From Thalassolituus sp. (GTDB lineage Bacteria; Pseudomonadota; Gammaproteobacteria; Pseudomonadales; Oceanobacteraceae): DNA of 5,810 nucleotides. The translations under genes were made by a program, and so were the position numbers. The DNA lies in NCBI GenBank assembly GCA_029212275.1, contig JARGOI010000179.1, positions 1-5,810 of the forward strand. Reading direction: 5' to 3'. Of this stretch, positions 1-5,810 are shown piece by piece; position 1 is the stretch's first letter; each line of letters opens with the position of its first letter. The notes below the pieces were generated by a model. It was not told the origin of the DNA, made no database searches, and saw nothing but the letters and a program-made list of their open reading frames with translations.

Positions 1-65
1 TAAGGTACCACGTTAATTTCCGCCATCGGACGGCGCTTAGCACCGCCTTGTTGAATGGGTTCCAT
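1..65 (-). CDS. tolR: TolR, Tol-Pal inner-membrane motor subunit (N-terminal fragment, cut by window edge)
   Basis: Only the first 21 codons are visible, starting at ATG 65-63. The A of this ATG is also the last base of the tolQ stop (TAATG), so tolR is probably translationally coupled to tolQ. A GAGGG about 9 bases upstream can serve as ribosome binding site. The visible protein is a short basic cytoplasmic head (K10, R11, R12) followed by RPMAEINVVP, the conserved stretch that precedes the single membrane helix of TolR. The helix itself, with its proton-binding Asp, lies outside the window. In the family, TolR pairs with TolQ in the inner membrane, uses the proton gradient, and drives TolA/Pal remodelling of the outer membrane at division. 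The related ExbD is the alternative, but position after ybgC-tolQ and this motif favour TolR. Confidence 0.93.
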   Translation of the reverse strand, partial: MEPIQQGGAKRRPMAEINVVP

Positions 66-778
66 TAGCTTTTTCCCTCACGCCCCTGGCTGACATTACT
101 TTGGTGCATCTTGTGCGCTTTGCGGAATAACAAGGTACCAAATTCTTCAGCAAAGGTACCCAAGCCAGAAGAGATTCTGTCACATGACACGACATAGCGA
201 TTGTAGAAAATCACCGCAGGAATTGCTGCCAACAAGCCCATTGCCGTTGCTACTAAAGCTTCGGAAATACCAGGAGCGACAGTGGCAATCGTCGCCTGTT
301 TTACATTCGCTAAACCATGGAATGCATGCATGATGCCCCAAACGGTACCAAACAAACCAACGTAAGGACTGGTAGACCCAATCGTTGCCAATAAGGGTAA
401 ATGATTATCGAGTTTTTCCGATTCACGTGTCACGGAAACACGCATCGCTCGCTGCACACCCACCATCACGGCTTCTGGATCACTAGTATTCTGTTGACGC
501 ATTTTGCCAAACTCTTTTAACCCAGCCATAAAGACATTTTCGGCGGCACTGGTGGTTGACTGAGTTTGGCACTCTCGATACAGGTCATTCAGATCGATGC
601 CCGACCAAAAACGCTCTTCAAAATTTTTCAGTGCTTTGTCAGTAGCATTTAAAAAACGCCCACGTTGAATAATCACTATCCAACTGCCCAAAGAAGCCAG
701 CACCAGTAAAAGCATCACCAACTGTACGACAAAGCTGGCATGTGCTATTAAATTTACGATGGACATAGAATCGTTCAC
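65..778 (-). CDS. tolQ: TolQ, proton-channel subunit of the Tol-Pal motor
   Basis: This 237-residue protein is close to the 230 residues of E. coli TolQ and collinear with it. A first membrane helix spans about residues 16-37, followed by a large cytoplasmic loop with FEERFWSG (53-60). A second helix lies at about 128-150 with GLFGTVWGIMHAF (141-153), and a third at about 167-192. T145 and T178, which line the proton path in E. coli TolQ, are at the same numbers here. TolQ forms the inner-membrane stator pentamer around TolR and powers TolA and Pal during envelope constriction. The open frame extends upstream to 838, but I chose GTG 778: it has an excellent ribosome binding site, and the longer version would overlap ybgC and add about 20 residues unlike any TolQ. 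ATG 766 is a possible alternative but lacks a site. The ybgC stop is 25 bases upstream. Confidence 0.96.
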   Translation of the reverse strand: MNDSMSIVNLIAHASFVVQLVMLLLVLASLGSWIVIIQRGRFLNATDKALKNFEERFWSGIDLNDLYRECQTQSTTSAAENVFMAGLKEFGKMRQQNTSDPEAVMVGVQRAMRVSVTRESEKLDNHLPLLATIGSTSPYVGLFGTVWGIMHAFHGLANVKQATIATVAPGISEALVATAMGLLAAIPAVIFYNRYVVSCDRISSGLGTFAEEFGTLLFRKAHKMHQSNVSQGREGKS

Positions 779-788
779 GATCACTCCT
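779..788 (-). promoter_or_regulatory. Extended ribosome binding site of tolQ
   Basis: Read on the minus strand this is AGGAGTGATC immediately before GTG 778. It matches the full 16S anti-Shine-Dalgarno complement (AGGAGGTGATC) apart from one missing G. Such strong pairing explains how a GTG codon serves as start, and it decides the tolQ start over the ATG four codons downstream. Confidence 0.8.
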
Positions 789-803
789 ATTGAGGAAAAA
801 GTC

Positions 804-1319
804 CTAAGACTGCACGTTAAATAATGGATTAAGATCATCTGGTATGGCTACCGGTCGACCTTGGTTATTAATACACGCAATACTGATGTCTGCGTCTACG
901 AGTATTTGTTGTTCAATTTCTGATTTTGGTAACCGATCTATTTCATTAAATTCAGACGAGTCAGATGCGATTGCAGACGCCTGGTTCATTCTGAGCACAG
1001 TTTGTTTCATCGTCATCCCAGCTTTACTTCGCTTGGTGAGAGTCAGTGTGGTCACTAACTCATCATCAAGCAGAGCTGGCAATCGATAACGAATACTCAA
1101 ATCGCGCACCACAAAGCGCACACCGGTTGCCATTAAGCGACGCTGATCTAGTCCTATACTGCGCAGCCACTCGCTGCGAGCACGCTCAAAATAGCGTAAA
1201 TAATTAGCATAAAATACTATTCCACCAGCATCGGTATCTTCGATATAAACTCGTTGAGGCCAATAAAACGTCGAATGAGATACCTCGCCAGCGTTTAGGT
1301 TTGCGCTATTAGACACCAT
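804..1319 (-). CDS. ybgC: YbgC-type hotdog-fold acyl-CoA thioesterase, Tol-Pal associated
   Basis: The protein has 171 residues against 134 in E. coli YbgC. The hotdog active-site segment is clear: YIEDTDAGGIVFYANY (25-40), with D30 matching the catalytic Asp of 4-hydroxybenzoyl-CoA thioesterase, then FERARSEWLR (44-53) on the central helix. The C-terminal strand reads ADISIACINNQGRPVAIP. Family members hydrolyse acyl-CoA thioesters in the cytoplasm; the link to Tol-Pal is by gene order and its physiological substrate is uncertain. Two parts are extra: about 16 N-terminal residues before the usual WPxRVY start, and a hydrophilic insertion at about residues 114-136. ATG codons at 1325 and 1319 and GTG codons at 1322 and 1316 are all in frame. 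ATG 1319 has the best-spaced AGGA. The start lies inside the 3' end of ruvB (11-base overlap), so the two are probably coupled. The stop is TAG. Confidence 0.92.
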   Translation of the reverse strand: MVSNSANLNAGEVSHSTFYWPQRVYIEDTDAGGIVFYANYLRYFERARSEWLRSIGLDQRRLMATGVRFVVRDLSIRYRLPALLDDELVTTLTLTKRSKAGMTMKQTVLRMNQASAIASDSSEFNEIDRLPKSEIEQQILVDADISIACINNQGRPVAIPDDLNPLFNVQS

Positions 1320-2340
1320 CACCATCCTGATTAAAACGAGATGGCAAATTTAACCCAAAATGCAAATACGCTAACTTAGTGGCAATACGTCCCCTTGGAG
1401 TACGAGTAATATAACCTTGTTGCATCAAATAAGGCTCAAGCACGTCTTCGATGGTATCGCGTTCTTCACCGATAGAGGCGGCGAGACTATCGACACCTGC
1501 GGGTCCACCATCGTATTTTTCGATTAAGGTTAACAATAACCGTCGGTCCATATGATCGAAACCGTGGGCGTCAACGTTGAGCATATTGAGAGCTAAATCA
1601 GCAATGTCTTTGGTCACTAAACCGTCGCCTTTGACTTCGGCATAGTCGCGCACACGACGTAACAGTCGATTAGCAATACGCGGAGTACCGCGTGCTCGGC
1701 GGGCAATTTCTTCGGCACCTTCAGGATCGACAGACAAACCCAACAAATGTCCAGCTCGTGACACGATATGACTTAAATCCGCGACATTGTAAAACTCTAA
1801 ACGCTGCACAATACCAAAACGATCGCGTAAGGGAGAGGTTAACAGACCTGCCCTTGTGGTTGCGCCAACTAATGTAAAAGGCGGTAAATCTATCTTTAAA
1901 GATCGTGCGGAAGGACCTTCCCCCACCATGATATCGAGTTGGTAATCTTCCATCGCGGGGTACAAAATTTCTTCAATGGCTGGACTAAGGCGGTGAATTT
2001 CATCAATAAACAACACATCGCCCTCTTCCAAACTGGTCAGCATGGCAGCTAAATCCCCAGCCTTTTCGATCACCGGTCCCGACGTCGACTTAATTTGCAC
2101 CTGCATTTCTTCGGCAATGATATTGGCTAAGGTAGTTTTACCTAAGCCTGGAGGACCAAACACTAACGTATGATCAAGGGCTTCACCACGTGATTTGGCG
2201 GCACCAATGAATATCTCCATTTGCTCGCGAACATGCGGCTGGCCAATATAGTCGGCTAACGTTTTAGGACGAATCGCGCGATCATGTCGCTCATCGCCGA
2301 CTTGCGGCGTTGACGCGATAAAGCGATCGGTCTCAATCAT
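1309..2340 (-). CDS. ruvB: RuvB, Holliday junction branch-migration AAA+ ATPase
   Basis: This full-length protein has 343 residues (E. coli 336). It carries the Walker A motif GPPGLGKT (63-69 region), Walker B FIDEIH (111-116), sensor 1 GATTRAG (159-165), the arginine finger R174 in LRDRFG, and sensor 2 R221 in GTPRIANR. A C-terminal winged-helix domain (about 262-335) contains the DNA-contacting TPRGR. RuvB hexamers load on both sides of a RuvA-bound junction and pump DNA by ATP hydrolysis during recombinational repair. The frame is open to ATG 2397, but ATG 2340 is the start. It begins MIETDRFI like the family, forms an ATGA overlap with the ruvA stop, and has GGGTGG just upstream in ruvA. 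This indicates coupled translation of the two subunits. The last 8-10 residues beyond the winged helix are polar and variable. The stop is TAA. Confidence 0.98.
   Translation of the reverse strand: MIETDRFIASTPQVGDERHDRAIRPKTLADYIGQPHVREQMEIFIGAAKSRGEALDHTLVFGPPGLGKTTLANIIAEEMQVQIKSTSGPVIEKAGDLAAMLTSLEEGDVLFIDEIHRLSPAIEEILYPAMEDYQLDIMVGEGPSARSLKIDLPPFTLVGATTRAGLLTSPLRDRFGIVQRLEFYNVADLSHIVSRAGHLLGLSVDPEGAEEIARRARGTPRIANRLLRRVRDYAEVKGDGLVTKDIADLALNMLNVDAHGFDHMDRRLLLTLIEKYDGGPAGVDSLAASIGEERDTIEDVLEPYLMQQGYITRTPRGRIATKLAYLHFGLNLPSRFNQDGDGV
1325..1328 (-). promoter_or_regulatory. Ribosome binding site deciding the ybgC start
   Basis: On the minus strand this is AGGA, five bases before ATG 1319. 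It abuts ATG 1325 and cannot serve that codon, so it favours 1319 among four clustered ATG/GTG candidates. It lies within the ruvB coding end. Confidence 0.55.
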
Positions 2341-2948
2341 TTGCCACCCATGCTGCTGCGCAAAGCTTGACGAATCATGTCTTCGGAAGTGCTGCACTGA
2401 TCGGATACTTTTATCAGCATTTTACTGGCTTCTTGCGGTTTGTAACCCAAAGCCACCAGCGCGCTTTCTGCTTCAGCCAACATCTGATCTTGTGCTTGAG
2501 TTTCGGTGGCATCCGCTGCCGCCCACAACGGAGCCGGTGCTTGCCATTCTTTCAGGCGGTCTTTCATTTCGACAATAAGGCGCTCGGCCGTTTTCTTGCC
2601 GACGCCCGGTAAGCGAGTCAGCGAGGTGACGTCTTCGGAGTGCACACAATGCGCAAACGCATTCACGTCCATGCCAGATAAGATTGCCAAGGCTAATTTG
2701 GGGCCGACACCAGACACTTTGATGAGAGTCCTAAATAAGCTGCGCTCACTTTTATCGCTGAAACCATACAATAAATGCGCATCTTCACGAATGGTCAGGT
2801 GGGTATGTAGTGTGATCTTGGAACCGACAGCACCGAGCACGGCAAACGTTGACAACGGGGCTTGCACTTCATAGCCAATGCCCTGCACATCAATAAGAAT
2901 GTCTGGTGCTTGTTTTTCGAGAATAACGCCTTGCAGACGACCTATCAT
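2337..2948 (-). CDS. ruvA: RuvA, Holliday junction-binding subunit of RuvAB
   Basis: The protein has 203 residues, the same length as E. coli RuvA. An N-terminal OB-fold domain (about 1-62) begins MIGRLQGVILEK and carries the acidic pin residues E55 and D56, which help separate strands at the junction centre. Two helix-hairpin-helix motifs follow, VSGVGPKLALAIL (78-90) and LPGVGKKTAERLI (113-125), which grip the junction arms through the backbone. A linker rich in Ala, Pro and Gln (about 136-156) leads to domain III (about 157-203) with ALVALGYKPQEA, the part that binds RuvB. RuvA tetramers hold the junction open as a square for RuvB, and RuvC cuts the same complex. Start ATG 2948 has GAAGG at 2957-2953, four bases away. 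The TGA stop overlaps the ruvB ATG. A 134-base gap separates it from ruvC. Confidence 0.98.
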   Translation of the reverse strand: MIGRLQGVILEKQAPDILIDVQGIGYEVQAPLSTFAVLGAVGSKITLHTHLTIREDAHLLYGFSDKSERSLFRTLIKVSGVGPKLALAILSGMDVNAFAHCVHSEDVTSLTRLPGVGKKTAERLIVEMKDRLKEWQAPAPLWAAADATETQAQDQMLAEAESALVALGYKPQEASKMLIKVSDQCSTSEDMIRQALRSSMGGK

Positions 2949-3028
2949 TTGACCTTCACACGATGATTAAAGAAAACCAGCATAGACTAACAGTAAAGCG
3001 CTAACTTACTCAACGACAGCAAGACAAC

Positions 3029-3063
3029 GAAGGTGCGATACCTAAAAAATTGTCGCATCCTTT
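3029..3063 (-). other. Imperfect hairpin in the ruvC-ruvA intergenic gap (2949-3082)
   Basis: TGCGA at 3034-3038 pairs with TCGCA at 3053-3057, and AAGG/CCTT extends the stem past a single-base bulge at 3058. The loop is about 14 bases. On the minus strand the T run falls inside the loop rather than after the stem, so this is a poor intrinsic terminator. It could attenuate read-through from ruvC into ruvA, or act as an mRNA-end stabiliser. The rest of the gap contains only weak promoter-like hexamers (TTTAAT at 2971-2966, TATGCT at 2984-2979) without convincing -35 partners. Confidence 0.3.
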
Positions 3064-3082
3064 AATTGTTCCTTAATTGGTA

Positions 3083-3604
3083 TTAAAAAGATGCGCGACC
3101 ACGACGATAGGTATGTAACCCTGCGCGACTGATCAAACTGGCTTGAGTTTGCGCATGACACAAAGCGATGGCTAAAGCATCTGCGGCATCCGCTTGCGGC
3201 AATCCTGGCAGTTTTAATAAACGCTGAACCATATGCTGCACTTGTTCTTTGTCGGCAGCACCGGTGCCAACCACCGACTGTTTGATCGTACGAGGCGAAT
3301 ACTCTGCGACGGGAAGGTCATGAAGCGTGGCCGATAAAATAGCCACACCTCGCGCTTGCCCAAGTTTTAACGCTGAGTCGGCATTGCGACCCATAAAAAC
3401 TTGCTCGATCGCAAATTGTTGGGGGCAATGAATTTCAATGAGCTCACTGATGCTTTCGTGAATGCACTTCAATCGTTCAGGCAATTCACCTTTACCCGTT
3501 CGGATACACCCACTGGTGATGTACTCAACACGCTGCCCGACGGTATTAATAATTCCAAATCCAGTAATTCTAGAACCTGGATCAATACCTAAAATTATCG
3601 CCAC
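3083..3604 (-). CDS. ruvC: RuvC, Holliday junction resolvase
   Basis: The protein has 173 residues, the usual RuvC length. The RNase H-like fold begins at MAIILGIDPGSR. All four metal-binding acidic residues are present: D8, E67 in AIEQVF, and D139 and D142 in QADAADA (D7, E66, D138 and D141 in published E. coli numbering, which omits the Met). Also conserved are SGCIRT (31-36), NADSALKLGQARG (74-86) and VQHMVQRLLKLP (122-133). RuvC is a dimeric endonuclease that nicks two opposing strands of a Holliday junction after branch migration by RuvAB. The start is GTG 3604, fixed by the family N-terminus. It lies three bases after the stop of the lipoprotein gene, with a weak GAG six bases upstream, so translation probably depends on coupling to that gene. 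In many relatives yebC precedes ruvC; it is absent here. Confidence 0.98.
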   Translation of the reverse strand: MAIILGIDPGSRITGFGIINTVGQRVEYITSGCIRTGKGELPERLKCIHESISELIEIHCPQQFAIEQVFMGRNADSALKLGQARGVAILSATLHDLPVAEYSPRTIKQSVVGTGAADKEQVQHMVQRLLKLPGLPQADAADALAIALCHAQTQASLISRAGLHTYRRGRASF

Positions 3605-3607
3605 GTA

Positions 3608-4015
3608 TTACTCGATGCGGTTAAACGTCCAGCGCTGAGCTGACGTTTCATTAATAACAATCACAGTTTGCCACTCTTTGGGAAGCGTGACATACAGGCA
3701 TGGACTGGTCATCATCTGGGCAACCATCGCACCTTTGGGCGGGGATGTGATTTGATACATCAAAGTGACCTTGGCATCTGCCTGAGTCTGTTCGGTCAAC
3801 TGTACGGCATACCCCAAGGTAGGACGTTCTCCGGCGTTGATCGTTAACAAATCATCCATGACCACCACACTTTCAATCACAGAGCATTGATTATTAGCCT
3901 GTGTCGCAAGTTCGATGGTATTGGACGGAGCGGCACAGGCTACCAAGCTTAATGAAACAAGCGACGCTAAGGCATTAGCAACAGATTTGCTTTGACGTAA
4001 TTTAAAGGACGGCAT
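3608..4015 (-). CDS. Small putative lipoprotein with a PrcB C-terminal-like domain
   Basis: The protein has 135 residues. The N-terminus is a lipoprotein signal peptide: basic residues K5, R7 and K10, a hydrophobic run at about 13-25, and a lipobox LVAC with Cys27 as predicted lipid-attached residue. Ala at +2 suggests the outer membrane under the E. coli Lol sorting rule. Residues about 50-121 resemble PrcB_C, the domain named after the Treponema denticola PrcB protease-complex subunit. Visible hallmarks are GERPTLGYAVQL (62-73), ITSPPKGAMVAQ (89-100) and TSPCLYVTLPK (103-113). This assignment is from memory of the family pattern, and the role is unknown. Cys44 and Cys106 could form a disulfide in the periplasm. 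ATG 4015 is preferred over in-frame TTG 4033: it has AGAG five bases upstream, whereas TTG lies about at the predicted transcript start. ruvC follows after three bases. Confidence 0.85.
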   Translation of the reverse strand: MPSFKLRQSKSVANALASLVSLSLVACAAPSNTIELATQANNQCSVIESVVVMDDLLTINAGERPTLGYAVQLTEQTQADAKVTLMYQITSPPKGAMVAQMMTSPCLYVTLPKEWQTVIVINETSAQRWTFNRIE

Positions 4016-4041
4016 AGGTACTCTGTTTGGCAAAAAAATTT

Positions 4042-4070
4042 ATTATACGGCGTGCATCTCTATCGACCAA
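4042..4070 (-). promoter_or_regulatory. Sigma-70-type promoter for the lipoprotein-ruvC unit
   Basis: On the minus strand a perfect -10 TATAAT (4047-4042) follows a partial -35 TTGGTC (4070-4065) at the optimal 17-base spacing. The predicted start is near 4036-4034, giving a leader of about 20 bases before ATG 4015. It lies between the clpB terminator and the lipoprotein gene, as expected for a new transcription unit. No operator-like dyad is visible over it. Confidence 0.75.
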
Positions 4071-4120
4071 GTTTGTTGGAGGACGAAGCACTTTGTTTGC
4101 AAAGCCATAAGCCGACAAAC

Positions 4121-4147
4121 ACAGCACTCTGAGTATCAGAGTGCTGT
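4121..4147 (-). terminator. Probable intrinsic terminator of clpB
   Basis: A perfect 12-bp inverted repeat, ACAGCACTCTGA and its complement, flanks a 3-base loop (4133-4135). It sits 29 bases past the clpB stop. On the minus strand the stem is followed by GTTTGTC, a short and interrupted T tract, so termination may be partial. The plus-strand side has no T run and there is no plus-strand gene, which supports the minus-strand assignment. Confidence 0.7.
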
Positions 4148-4176
4148 TCGTATCGCAGAAAACTCAACGCAGCGGT

Positions 4177-5810
4177 TTATTTAGCCGCATCAAACACCAA
4201 TTGATCGTTTTCTACCCGACCTTCAATCACACATCCCGGTGGAAAACGTCCCGACAAAATGCCTTGCGCCAAGGGGTTTTCGATCCAACGCTGAATCGCG
4301 CGTTTTAACGGACGAGCGCCAAACAGCGGGTCGTATCCCACCTCCACCAATTTGGTCAGCGCCTCGTCGGTAAGCACTAAGGACAAGTTGTGCTCATGCA
4401 AACGTTCGTGCAATAACTGCAATTGAATATCGGCAATGCCACGAATCTGATCTTTCAGCAAAGGATGAAAAACCACCGCTTCGTCAATACGGTTAATAAA
4501 CTCTGGACGGAAATGCCCAGCGACAATATCCATCACGGCATCGCGCATGGCTTCGTACGATTGCTCGCCGTACATACTTTGTATGACATCGGAACCTAAG
4601 TTCGACGTCATCACCAGCACGGTGTTTTTAAAATCCACACGGCGGCCTTGGCCATCGGTCAACTGGCCGTCATCAAGCACTTGCAGCAAAATATTGAAAA
4701 CATCGCTGTGCGCTTTTTCGACCTCATCCAGCAAGATGACGGAATAAGGCTTACGACGCACGGCTTCGGTTAAGTAGCCGCCCTCTTCGTAGCCAACGTA
4801 TCCTGGCGGTGCACCAATCAAACGTGCGACCGAATGTTTTTCCATGTACTCCGACATATCAATGCGCACCATGGCATCGCGGCTATCGAACAGAAACTCT
4901 GCCAAAGCTTTGCAGAGTTCGGTTTTCCCTACGCCCGTTGGGCCCAAGAAGAGAAAGGAACCGTTCGGACGATTAGGATCGGATAACCCAGCGCGCGAAC
5001 GACGCACCGCGTTGGAAACGGCCGCGATGGCTTGATCTTGTCCGACTACCGAATTATGCAATACGTCTTCCATACGCAATAATTTATCGCGTTCACCTTC
5101 GAGCATTTTGTTAACGGGCACACCGGTCCATTTCGAAATTACCTCCGCAATTTCGTCTTCGGTCACCTTATTGCGCAGTAGGGTAAATTCTTGTTTACCG
5201 CTGTTCTCGGCTTCTGCTGCTGCCGCTAACTGTTTTTCCAATTCCGGAATTCGTCCGTACTGTAACTCTGACATTTTTTGCAAATCGCCGATACGACGTG
5301 CCGCTTCCATGTCAGTTTTGGCTTGTTCTAGTAATTCTTTCGATTTACTCGCACCTTCCAGCAAGGCCTTTTCGTGTTTCCACACCTCCTCTAATTCGAC
5401 GTAGGCCGAACCCGCTTGATTGATGTCTTCATTAAGATCATTCAAACGTTTTTTAGAGGCTTCGTCTTTTTCTTTGCGCAACGCTTCGCGTTCAATTTTT
5501 AATTGAATTAAACGACGTTCTAAGCGATCCATTTCTTGCGGCTTGGAGTCAATTTCCATACGAATCACTGACGCCGCCTCATCGATCAAGTCGATGGCTT
5601 TATCCGGCAAACGACGATCGGCGATGTAACGCTGAGAAAGCTTCGCAGCAGCAATGATGGCACTGTCAGTTATCTGTACGCCATGGTGTACTTCATAGCG
5701 CTCTTTAAGACCACGTAAAATAGCGATGGAATCTTCCACCGACGGTTCATCTACTAACACTTTTTGAAAACGACGCTCAAGGGCCGCGTCTTTTTCGATG
5801 AAAGTACGAT
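4177..5810 (-). CDS. clpB: ClpB disaggregase (C-terminal part; N-terminus beyond window edge)
   Basis: About 543 codons are visible and the frame stays open to the window edge. By comparison with E. coli ClpB (857 residues), roughly 315 N-terminal residues are missing. The visible part starts at the end of the first AAA+ module with DAALERRFQK, which holds the paired arginine fingers (visible residues 12-13). Next is the coiled-coil M-domain (about 96-205), the ClpB hallmark that docks DnaK. The second AAA+ module has Walker A GPTGVGKT (289-296), the substrate-gripping pore loop GYVGYEEGG (336-344), Walker B VILLDE (357-362), the arginine finger in FINRIDE, and sensor 2 GARPLKR (497-503). ClpB hexamers thread aggregated proteins through the pore with DnaK/DnaJ/GrpE in the cytoplasm. 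The M-domain length and absence of a ClpP-binding IGF loop argue against ClpA or ClpC. Any heat-shock promoter is outside the window. Confidence 0.97.
   Translation of the reverse strand, partial: RTFIEKDAALERRFQKVLVDEPSVEDSIAILRGLKERYEVHHGVQITDSAIIAAAKLSQRYIADRRLPDKAIDLIDEAASVIRMEIDSKPQEMDRLERRLIQLKIEREALRKEKDEASKKRLNDLNEDINQAGSAYVELEEVWKHEKALLEGASKSKELLEQAKTDMEAARRIGDLQKMSELQYGRIPELEKQLAAAAEAENSGKQEFTLLRNKVTEDEIAEVISKWTGVPVNKMLEGERDKLLRMEDVLHNSVVGQDQAIAAVSNAVRRSRAGLSDPNRPNGSFLFLGPTGVGKTELCKALAEFLFDSRDAMVRIDMSEYMEKHSVARLIGAPPGYVGYEEGGYLTEAVRRKPYSVILLDEVEKAHSDVFNILLQVLDDGQLTDGQGRRVDFKNTVLVMTSNLGSDVIQSMYGEQSYEAMRDAVMDIVAGHFRPEFINRIDEAVVFHPLLKDQIRGIADIQLQLLHERLHEHNLSLVLTDEALTKLVEVGYDPLFGARPLKRAIQRWIENPLAQGILSGRFPPGCVIEGRVENDQLVFDAAK

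Noticed and set aside
4..349. Four GGTACC (KpnI) sites at 4-9, 134-139, 155-160 and 344-349, far denser than chance.
   Set aside because: Three are the Gly-Thr codon pair GGT ACC in tolQ and the fourth is part of Val-Val-Pro in tolR. Protein sequence and codon preference explain them; they do not form a repeat family.
779..838. Longer N-terminus for TolQ beginning upstream at 838.
   Set aside because: The added residues have no counterpart in TolQ, overlap ybgC, and bypass a near-perfect ribosome binding site at 779-788.
2341..2397. Longer N-terminus for RuvB starting at ATG 2397.
   Set aside because: It adds 19 residues encoded over the ruvA 3' end, whereas ATG 2340 matches the family start and forms the ATGA junction.
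2506..2874. Plus-strand open frame of 122 codons opposite ruvA.
   Set aside because: It lies wholly antisense to a conserved gene, has no recognisable motif, and reads as a shadow of ruvA coding constraints. The same applies to plus-strand frames opposite ybgC, ruvB, ruvC and clpB.
2966..2984. Possible ruvAB promoter using TTTAAT (2971-2966) or TATGCT (2984-2979) as -10.
   Set aside because: Neither has a recognisable -35 hexamer at 16-18 bases, and AT-rich gaps yield such hexamers by chance.
4091..4104. Short dyad CTTTG/CAAAG between the clpB terminator and the lipoprotein promoter.
   Set aside because: A five-pair, AT-rich stem is too weak to call, and it does not overlap the promoter elements.

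Overview
The window is an ordinary-looking stretch of gammaproteobacterial chromosome. All eight protein genes lie on the minus strand, so transcription runs from high to low coordinates. The lineage call is inference: RuvA, RuvB, RuvC, TolQ and ClpB align almost collinearly with their Escherichia coli counterparts from memory, and the order ruvC-ruvA-ruvB-ybgC-tolQ-tolR is typical of Gammaproteobacteria. Base composition looks moderate. Nothing here fixes the genus.

Layout in transcription order. (1) 5810-4177: the last roughly 540 codons of clpB, the protein-disaggregating AAA+ chaperone. A perfect 12-bp stem hairpin at 4147-4121 probably ends its transcript. (2) 4070-4042: a clear sigma-70-type promoter with a perfect TATAAT. 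It leads directly into a small lipoprotein gene (4015-3608) resembling the PrcB C-terminal domain family. Three bases later comes ruvC (3604-3083), the Holliday junction resolvase. (3) 3082-2949: a 134-base gap with an imperfect hairpin and no recognisable LexA box. (4) 2948-2337 ruvA, 2340-1309 ruvB, 1319-804 ybgC, 778-65 tolQ, and the first codons of tolR (65-1 and beyond). These genes overlap by a few bases or sit about 25 bases apart, as in a co-transcribed block.

Functionally the block joins two systems. RuvA and RuvB drive branch migration of Holliday junctions and RuvC cuts them. YbgC, TolQ and TolR belong to the envelope-constriction system: TolQ and TolR form the proton-driven inner-membrane motor of Tol-Pal, and YbgC is an acyl-CoA thioesterase commonly encoded with it. 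All readable active-site and motor residues are intact, so these look like working genes.

I see no mobile element, CRISPR array, RNA gene or new multi-gene system. The points most worth a second look are the PrcB-like lipoprotein that shares a promoter with ruvC, a roughly 20-residue insertion in YbgC, and the lack of an SOS box before ruvAB. Several starts were moved from the longest open frame using ribosome binding sites, family alignment or the promoter position: tolQ to GTG 778, ybgC to ATG 1319, ruvB to ATG 2340 and the lipoprotein to ATG 4015.
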